Below are positions 58,186 to 64,000 of a DNA stretch of 64,000 nt, piece by piece. The DNA is from Oligoflexia bacterium. GTDB taxonomy: Bacteria; Bdellovibrionota_G; JANQFH01. The position numbers were made by a program, and so were the translations under genes. The notes below the pieces were generated by a model. The model was given only the letters and a program-made list of their open reading frames with translations, was not told the DNA's origin and ran no database searches. The stretch is from contig JANQFH010000068.1 of assembly GCA_028277945.1 (NCBI GenBank), positions 124,001 to 188,000 on the forward strand. The letters are read 5' to 3'. Within the stretch, counting starts at the first letter, position 1. Every line of letters starts with the position of its first letter.

Positions 58186-58836
58186 TTATGCCGGCTTCTT
58201 TGCCTGTTGAAATTTCTTTAGCATAGCTTGCAACGCGTCTACCTTCTTGTCTCTACGGATACGCTGTTGCAGTCGCATCACCTCACTTTGGAGTTCTGGC
58301 TGCGCTGCCGCGATCTTTTCGTAGATTTCCAGCGCCTGCTGTAGGTGTCCCTGTTCTTCGTAAAGGCGCGCCATGGTAACAGTGGGGGTTGGGGAATGCA
58401 AGGCTGCCGCACCCGCCTCCGTTGCAGGGGTTTTCTTGGCGAGGATGGCTTTGGCAGTGGCATCTTCTGGTTGCAGTTTGAGGATACGTGCAGCAATGGT
58501 CTTGGCATGTTGCAGTTGGCCTATCTGTAGGTAGAGCCGGGCAAGGATCTGGTGGGCAAGCAGATGGTTGGCAACTCGTCGGATCAGCGCGGTGAGCTCC
58601 TGCTCCGCTTCACGAAAGCGCTTTAGGTCCATGAGTATTCGGGCTAAGAGGATTTGCGCACCGCTATAGTCTGGATGCTTGCGTATACCATCACGACAGA
58701 GCGCCAGCGCCTCCTCCAACCTCCCTAGTTTGCGGTAGAGTTCGGCAAGCGGGGCAAAGGCCCTAGAGCTGGGATCACTCGCCAGCATGGCTTCGTATTT
58801 ATCCGCACTCTCTTTAAGGACTGTGGCCGAGTTCAC
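58186..58836 (-). CDS. TPR-repeat protein
   Basis: FAPLAELYRKLGRLEEALALCRDGIRKHPDYSGAQILLARILMDLKRFREAEQEL. Confidence 0.85.
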   Translation of the reverse strand: MNSATVLKESADKYEAMLASDPSSRAFAPLAELYRKLGRLEEALALCRDGIRKHPDYSGAQILLARILMDLKRFREAEQELTALIRRVANHLLAHQILARLYLQIGQLQHAKTIAARILKLQPEDATAKAILAKKTPATEAGAAALHSPTPTVTMARLYEEQGHLQQALEIYEKIAAAQPELQSEVMRLQQRIRRDKKVDALQAMLKKFQQAKKPA

Positions 58837-58851
58837 AAAATACCTCTAGTT

Positions 58852-60168
58852 TCAATAGGTTATGGTCTCATCATAGGGGACAATCTGGACAGAATCAAGA
58901 GAATCAATCGCCATTTCCAGATCCTTGCGGCAGGCAGTGGCCTCACACACCGCAACAATGGTGACGCCGTTGTTTTGTAGCTGGCGGCGGATGGCCGTGT
59001 TGGCGCGCTCCAAGCTCACGGCCGCGGTCTTTTTACAATAACTCTCCAGGTAGTCCGGTGGCATACGTAAGGCACGGATATGCAGCTGCTGTTGCAAGCG
59101 CTTTTCCGCGGTATCTATCTTAAAGGGAAACTGGTTGATCAGGTTGCTTTTGGCTGGTTCCAACTCCTCCTGGGTGAAACCCTGTTGCTCGAGCTCTGTG
59201 AGCATCTCCAGGCTCCTGCGCGTCATGTCCGTAAGATTCTTGAGCGATGTGAAGCTGATCAAGTAGAAAATCCCCGCGTCTCGACTAAGCGATAGATTGC
59301 TACTGGCATGATAGGTCCAGCCCCGCTTGATACGGATTTCCTTGGTGTAGCGTGACTGCTGCGAACCTCCAAAGGCGGTGTTGGCTAGGTTTAAGGCAAA
59401 GAAGTCTGGATGGTTGGCCGGTATAGTAAGTTGCCCAAAATAGAGCTGGATTTGGCTGCGGTCGGGTTTATCGACAATGATGAGATGTCGCCCTGGGTGT
59501 GGCTGCGGTGGCGTTATTTCAGCGGGTGGGTGACCACCATCGGCTACTTTACCGAAGTATTGGTCGCTGAGTGCCATGAGCGCAGATTTGCTGATGTCGC
59601 CAGCAGCGTAGATGGTCATATTTCCTCGGCGTACGAGGTTCTGATAACAGTTGCAAACATCGTCCACGGTCAGGCTCTTTAGGCTCTTCACCGTACCGTC
59701 AATAGCTCGACCGTAAGGATGGTCTGCATAGATCGCCTTCCGTAGCTGCCGTCTTCCCAGACTCATGTCATTGTTGAGGGAGAGCTCGAGCAAATCGATG
59801 GTCTCCTTTTTTAGTTTCTCGAGCTCCTCTTCCGGAAAGGTTGGTTGTAGCAGTATGTCACCAAAGACCTCCATGTACGGTTCTAAAAACCGGGTCAATG
59901 TCTCGCCGGCAATACCGGAGCTTACCAATCCTGCTGAGGTTGTTAAATTGGCGCCGAGGTAGTCGATGCCTTCCGTGATCTCGGCGCGACAGCGGTCTTT
60001 GGTGCCGCGTAATAGCATCTCCATAGTGAGTTGGGTAAGGCCATCTTTGCCAGAATCGTCATCAACGGCGCCACGATTGAAGTTTATGCCAATGCTGGCA
60101 TTTGGAACCGAATGATCTTCCGCGAGGATGAAGTCAAAGCCATTTTGGTTGAACTGTTCTACTTTCAT
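58852..60168 (-). CDS. M16-family peptidase homologue, catalytic motif degenerate (probably inactive subunit)
   Basis: M16 fold sequence but GLTQLTMEMLLRGT in place of HxxEH. Confidence 0.85.
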   Translation of the reverse strand: MKVEQFNQNGFDFILAEDHSVPNASIGINFNRGAVDDDSGKDGLTQLTMEMLLRGTKDRCRAEITEGIDYLGANLTTSAGLVSSGIAGETLTRFLEPYMEVFGDILLQPTFPEEELEKLKKETIDLLELSLNNDMSLGRRQLRKAIYADHPYGRAIDGTVKSLKSLTVDDVCNCYQNLVRRGNMTIYAAGDISKSALMALSDQYFGKVADGGHPPAEITPPQPHPGRHLIIVDKPDRSQIQLYFGQLTIPANHPDFFALNLANTAFGGSQQSRYTKEIRIKRGWTYHASSNLSLSRDAGIFYLISFTSLKNLTDMTRRSLEMLTELEQQGFTQEELEPAKSNLINQFPFKIDTAEKRLQQQLHIRALRMPPDYLESYCKKTAAVSLERANTAIRRQLQNNGVTIVAVCEATACRKDLEMAIDSLDSVQIVPYDETITY

Positions 60169-61574
60169 GACATCGGCTTTGCTACAATGACCGTACGACC
60201 AGCGGCTGTTAGGTACTGCTTGGCAACCCGTTGTACTTGATTTTCACGTACATCACGAAAGCGCTCAACCTCCTTAAACATTTCCCTGTAGTCAGCAAAT
60301 ACGGTGTGAAAGAAACCAAGGGAGAAGGCACGGTAGTGGTTGACTTTGAGCAGACGCACGAAATAGGCTTCGACAGTGTTTTTAGTCTTTTCTAGTTCTC
60401 TTTCCGGGATCGGTTGTTCTTGAATTTTTGCAATCTCAGCGTAGATAATTTTTTCCGCCTCTGCGGCGGTGTGTCCTTGTGACAGCGCTACAGATATCTT
60501 CAGCAGGCCCGGATCAACGTTGGTCTCTATCGATCCACTAACGGCCGTGGCGATTTTACTTTCATCGATAAGCTTTTTATAGAGTCTCGAACTCTTGCCT
60601 TCAACCAGCAAAGCGTTGAGTACTTCAAGAGGAATGCGGTCCTGATGCGAGGCTGCCGGAATACGATAACCGATCAGGACTTTGTCCGTTAGAATAGAAG
60701 CGCTTTTTATGGTGTGACGTCTCTCTTTCTGCTGGGGCGGTTCTGCCTCGTAGTCTGTTGCCTTAATGTCTTGGGCTGGTATTTTGCCATAGTACTTTAG
60801 AACGGTCTGAAGTACTGCTTTTGTGTCAACGTCACCAACGATGACGAGAAGGGCATTGTTGGGGGCATAGAAGGTCTTGTAGAACAACAGACAGTCCTCT
60901 TGACTGATACTATCAAGGTCTTGCATAAAACCGATGACAGGCCAGTGATAGGGATGGACGGTAAAGGCGTGTAAGTATAGTTGCTCATTCATCTGGCCGT
61001 CGATGTTGTTTTCTGTGCGGAATAGTCTCTCCTCTTTTACCACTTGACGCTCGGTATTGATTTGCGTGTTGTTGAGTACGACGTTCTGCATGCGTTCTGA
61101 CTCTAAAGAGGCAATGAGGTCTAGATTGCCGGTTGGTAGCGTCTGGTAGTAAAAGGTCCAATCTTTGGACGTGCCAGCATTGAGACGTCCTCCCTGAGTC
61201 TCAACCGTGCTGAAAAAGTGTCCATCAGCATAACTCTTTGTTGCCTTGAACATCAGATGTTCAAAGAGATGAGCAATTCCGGTACGGCCGCGTTGTTCGT
61301 GTCGCGAACCCACGCGAAACCAAGTGTGGTAACTAAATAGTGGCGCGGAATGATCTTCCATAATGAGGAGCCCTAGACCATTATCTAGGCGGTAGTGCTC
61401 AACACGAAAATCCTTCCCGAGAGGATGATCGTCTACAAACTGAAACTGTCCATGAGTGCTGCTGCTGTTAACTTCTTCCAGCATTTTCATCCTCTGACCT
61501 GGTGTCCACACTTTTATGGCACAGCCCGCAAAGACAAATCCCAGTCCCACAATCACAATGAGCCAACGTCGCAT
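60165..61574 (-). CDS. M16-family zinc peptidase (intact HxxEH), lipoprotein-like N-terminus
   Basis: GIAHLFEHLMFKAT; FAGCAIK lipobox; EDHSAPLFSYHTWFRVGSRHE. Confidence 0.9.
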   Translation of the reverse strand: MRRWLIVIVGLGFVFAGCAIKVWTPGQRMKMLEEVNSSSTHGQFQFVDDHPLGKDFRVEHYRLDNGLGLLIMEDHSAPLFSYHTWFRVGSRHEQRGRTGIAHLFEHLMFKATKSYADGHFFSTVETQGGRLNAGTSKDWTFYYQTLPTGNLDLIASLESERMQNVVLNNTQINTERQVVKEERLFRTENNIDGQMNEQLYLHAFTVHPYHWPVIGFMQDLDSISQEDCLLFYKTFYAPNNALLVIVGDVDTKAVLQTVLKYYGKIPAQDIKATDYEAEPPQQKERRHTIKSASILTDKVLIGYRIPAASHQDRIPLEVLNALLVEGKSSRLYKKLIDESKIATAVSGSIETNVDPGLLKISVALSQGHTAAEAEKIIYAEIAKIQEQPIPERELEKTKNTVEAYFVRLLKVNHYRAFSLGFFHTVFADYREMFKEVERFRDVRENQVQRVAKQYLTAAGRTVIVAKPMS

Positions 61575-61784
61575 TCCTTAGGTTTCTGCCTCTTCTTTAG
61601 CTTCGCGAGTCGGTGAATCATCTTAAATCAGAGAGAGCAACTGTCAACAGCGACAGCGCCGTGGTGGTTTGTGGCAGCAAACAACATGTAATTTAAGGAA
61701 AATCAGCAGGAGATAAAAAATACTCTGGAATCATCTTGGTGGCTGGTTTACCCTAGCTGTTTGAAAACCACTCGTAGGTGAAAC

Positions 61785-63953
61785 GTGAGCGGCTATCTCA
61801 AGAGATATGGTTGGCTAGATCTGAGTGTGGTTACCCTATGGGTGCTCCTGCTTGCCTGTGCTCCTAATCGGCGTGTCCCTTTTCATAGTAGCGATGGCGA
61901 GCAACTCGCACACGAACCCATCCTTGCTCTACTGTTGCCGCCGGGACAGCAGAAATCGCGGCAAAACTTTACTGTTGGTTTTGCTGCTGCCCAGGCAGGT
62001 GATTGTAAGGCTGCCGAAAAGAGCCTTAGAGCGGTTAAATCTGATTACTTGGTGCGGGACATTCTCTTAGCAGAGCTGGCCAGCTGTTTTGAGTCCCTAT
62101 CTCAGTGGCGCAAGGCAGACCAATACAACAAACAGGCTTTGGCAACCATGCCACGGCTCAGTCCATCCTATCCGGCTCTACTACTACAACGTGCCTACTT
62201 AGTGGCTATGCAACAAAAGTGGAAAGAGCTTCGTAAGATAGTTGGCAGACTGCCACCACCATCACAGTTAGACGATGTCAAGAGCATTGCTCGCTATTTG
62301 TCGCTGTTCCGTGTCGACGCAGATAGGGGAAAGCGACTGTTGCAACCATACCGCCGCGATCTTTACCTTAGTTTTTTGGCACGGCAAGATGATGCCGCGG
62401 CAAAGCAGGTGATGGGCCGTCAAGATCCAACCGAAGTCTGGCAGGATGATGCCTTGCTAAAAGATCTAGCGCAAGCCTACCGTACAAGAAAGGAATATAG
62501 GAAAGCACGGGACTACTATCAGCAGTATTTTGATCGCACTAAGGATTATTCCATTCTCTTTACCTTAGCACGCATCCACAAACTCCTTGCCAACCCTGCT
62601 GATAGAGAGAAGACCTTGTTTACCAAGGTGGAGAGTGCGCGAACCGTTGCCGAAAAACAGATTAGCATGATCCAGTTAGGCCGTTTCTTCTGGAACAACA
62701 ACCGTATCCAGGAGGCACGACGGATGTTTGATCAGGCGTGGAGATTATCGCAAGAGAGCCCAGAGGCGATCTCAGCGCTCTACTACCATGGGCGTCTACT
62801 AGAGATTGAGGGCGACTGGCAGGGGGCAGAGGTGCTGCTCGAGAAGGCCTTTCCCTTACGCACGCAAGCGCTACCTTTCAAAAAGCGCCGCTTACAAGCG
62901 CTGCAAAGGCTTGGCTGGATCGCGTACAAACAGGGATTTTATCGTCGGGCCATCGGTTGGTATGACGCAGTCATCAACGAGGACGACGAAGGGTCGTTTC
63001 GTGACGCCAGCTATTTTTGGCTGGCGTTGAGTTATCAAGCTCTGCATGAACAGGGTAACGCCTTTGCTGCATTAGCCAAACTCGTAAAAGAGTATCCGTT
63101 GTCCTATTACGGTCTGCTAGCGAGAAAACGGCTCTCTGAAAAGGCGCTGCTGCCGGAACAGCCACAGTTTTCTTTGCTGACGCCGCAAAAGCCTATGGTT
63201 TCGATGCAGCAATTGCGCGATTCCTTGCAACCGGCTGAGTGGATTTTTCTACGTCGCTATGCTGAACTCGCGGCTGCCGAGTTGGAATCTCTCGCAGCTG
63301 CTGAACTAAAACCCATTAGTTGGCGGCGAAAGCCAGCGAGTGCGTTGCTATTTCTCGCCACTTGTTTGCATGAGGTGGGTGATGTCTTTACTGCGCTACG
63401 TTTGGCAAAGTTTGCCATAAGCTACGACGAAAGCAACCCACCCAAAAAATGGTTGGCCTTTTTGTACCCTCGTCCTTACTGGCAGCAGGTGCAGTACTAT
63501 GCGGCGCAAAGCCAGTTTGATGCCTATTTGAGCCTGGCTCTGATGCGTCAGGAGTCCGAGTTTGACCAACGTTCGCTCTCTCATGCCGATGCTTATGGCC
63601 TGATGCAGATCATCCCGCCTTTGGCATTCAAAATCGCTGCAGATTTCGGCCTACCAGCGTTTGCAGCGAGTGAGCTGTTCAATCCGGGTTTTAACGTACG
63701 GCTTGGATCGTATCATCTAGGAAAGCTACTGCACCGCTACCAAGGCAATGCCGTCTATGCGTTGGCAGCCTACAACGGCTCCGAGTCAGCTCTGGCACGC
63801 TGGCGCAAAGCGTATGGCCGACTACCGTTGGCGCGTTTTATCGAGGAGATCACCTATGGCGAAACCAAGAACTACGTCAAGCGGGTTGTGCGCAACTACG
63901 CTGTTTATCAGCTACTCTATTTGGGAGAGATGGATTTACAAAGCCTTCCCTAA
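61785..63953 (+). CDS. Soluble lytic murein transglycosylase (Slt-like) with TPR/superhelical N-terminus
   Basis: SLALMRQESEFDQRSLSHADAYGLMQIIPPLAFKIA, YALAAYNGSESALARWRK; lipobox LLACAPN. Confidence 0.9.
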   Translation: MSGYLKRYGWLDLSVVTLWVLLLACAPNRRVPFHSSDGEQLAHEPILALLLPPGQQKSRQNFTVGFAAAQAGDCKAAEKSLRAVKSDYLVRDILLAELASCFESLSQWRKADQYNKQALATMPRLSPSYPALLLQRAYLVAMQQKWKELRKIVGRLPPPSQLDDVKSIARYLSLFRVDADRGKRLLQPYRRDLYLSFLARQDDAAAKQVMGRQDPTEVWQDDALLKDLAQAYRTRKEYRKARDYYQQYFDRTKDYSILFTLARIHKLLANPADREKTLFTKVESARTVAEKQISMIQLGRFFWNNNRIQEARRMFDQAWRLSQESPEAISALYYHGRLLEIEGDWQGAEVLLEKAFPLRTQALPFKKRRLQALQRLGWIAYKQGFYRRAIGWYDAVINEDDEGSFRDASYFWLALSYQALHEQGNAFAALAKLVKEYPLSYYGLLARKRLSEKALLPEQPQFSLLTPQKPMVSMQQLRDSLQPAEWIFLRRYAELAAAELESLAAAELKPISWRRKPASALLFLATCLHEVGDVFTALRLAKFAISYDESNPPKKWLAFLYPRPYWQQVQYYAAQSQFDAYLSLALMRQESEFDQRSLSHADAYGLMQIIPPLAFKIAADFGLPAFAASELFNPGFNVRLGSYHLGKLLHRYQGNAVYALAAYNGSESALARWRKAYGRLPLARFIEEITYGETKNYVKRVVRNYAVYQLLYLGEMDLQSLP

Positions 63954-63977
63954 AAGGTACGGCCTTACTTTCAGGGA
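63954..63977 (+). repeat. Second copy (single arm visible) of the 46259-46312 repeat
   Basis: aaggtacggccttactttcaggga vs aaggtacggccttacttttaggga, 1 mismatch; window ends before a second arm could be seen. Confidence 0.8.
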
Positions 63978-64000
63978 TAGACCAGAACCTTTTGTTGGCT

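Noticed and set aside
1-64000. tRNA, rRNA or prophage genes
   Set aside because: No cloverleaf, CCA-ended, rRNA-like, integrase or phage structural sequence was recognised by eye; a tRNAscan/Infernal run would be decisive.

Overview
Window from a Gram-negative bacterial chromosome. It is mostly housekeeping and envelope genes, densely packed on both strands, with no rRNA, recognisable tRNA, CRISPR array or intact transposase. Recognisable blocks: RHH/PIN toxin-antitoxin end (start of window), rsmB-lapB-lapA, fabI, FG-GAP lipoprotein, cob(I)alamin adenosyltransferase + HD-GYP, Rrf2/A-type Fe-S carrier, ferredoxin, Fic protein, hemE-hemN-hemG(Y)-trxB, a single-barrel MetE-like protein coupled to a SLOG-like protein, PP2C phosphatase + putative metalloprotease, mutL-miaA-accA, PilZ, PpiD/SurA-like, B12/radical SAM, egtB-egtD, dnaK, type II (archaeal-type) GAPDH-like protein, OsmU/YehZYXW-type ABC transporter, aldehyde dehydrogenase, glutaredoxin, nagZ, Dpp-type ABC transporter, dacB, two lytic transglycosylases, inositol monophosphatase, and M16-M16-TPR-roadblock-accB-accC. 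The more interesting signals are non-coding or small: three AT-rich palindromes upstream of a Fic gene with a C-terminal winged-helix-like region; a dispersed family of palindromic elements (7.84-8.05 kb and 35.3 kb); a perfect 25-bp hairpin at 46.26 kb whose arm recurs at 63.95 kb; a 146-bp element with 21-bp perfect inverted ends at 55.8 kb; a degraded nucleotidyltransferase-like remnant at 53.5-53.7 kb; and a few unusual small or divergent proteins. All assignments are by eye from translated motifs; no database search was run.
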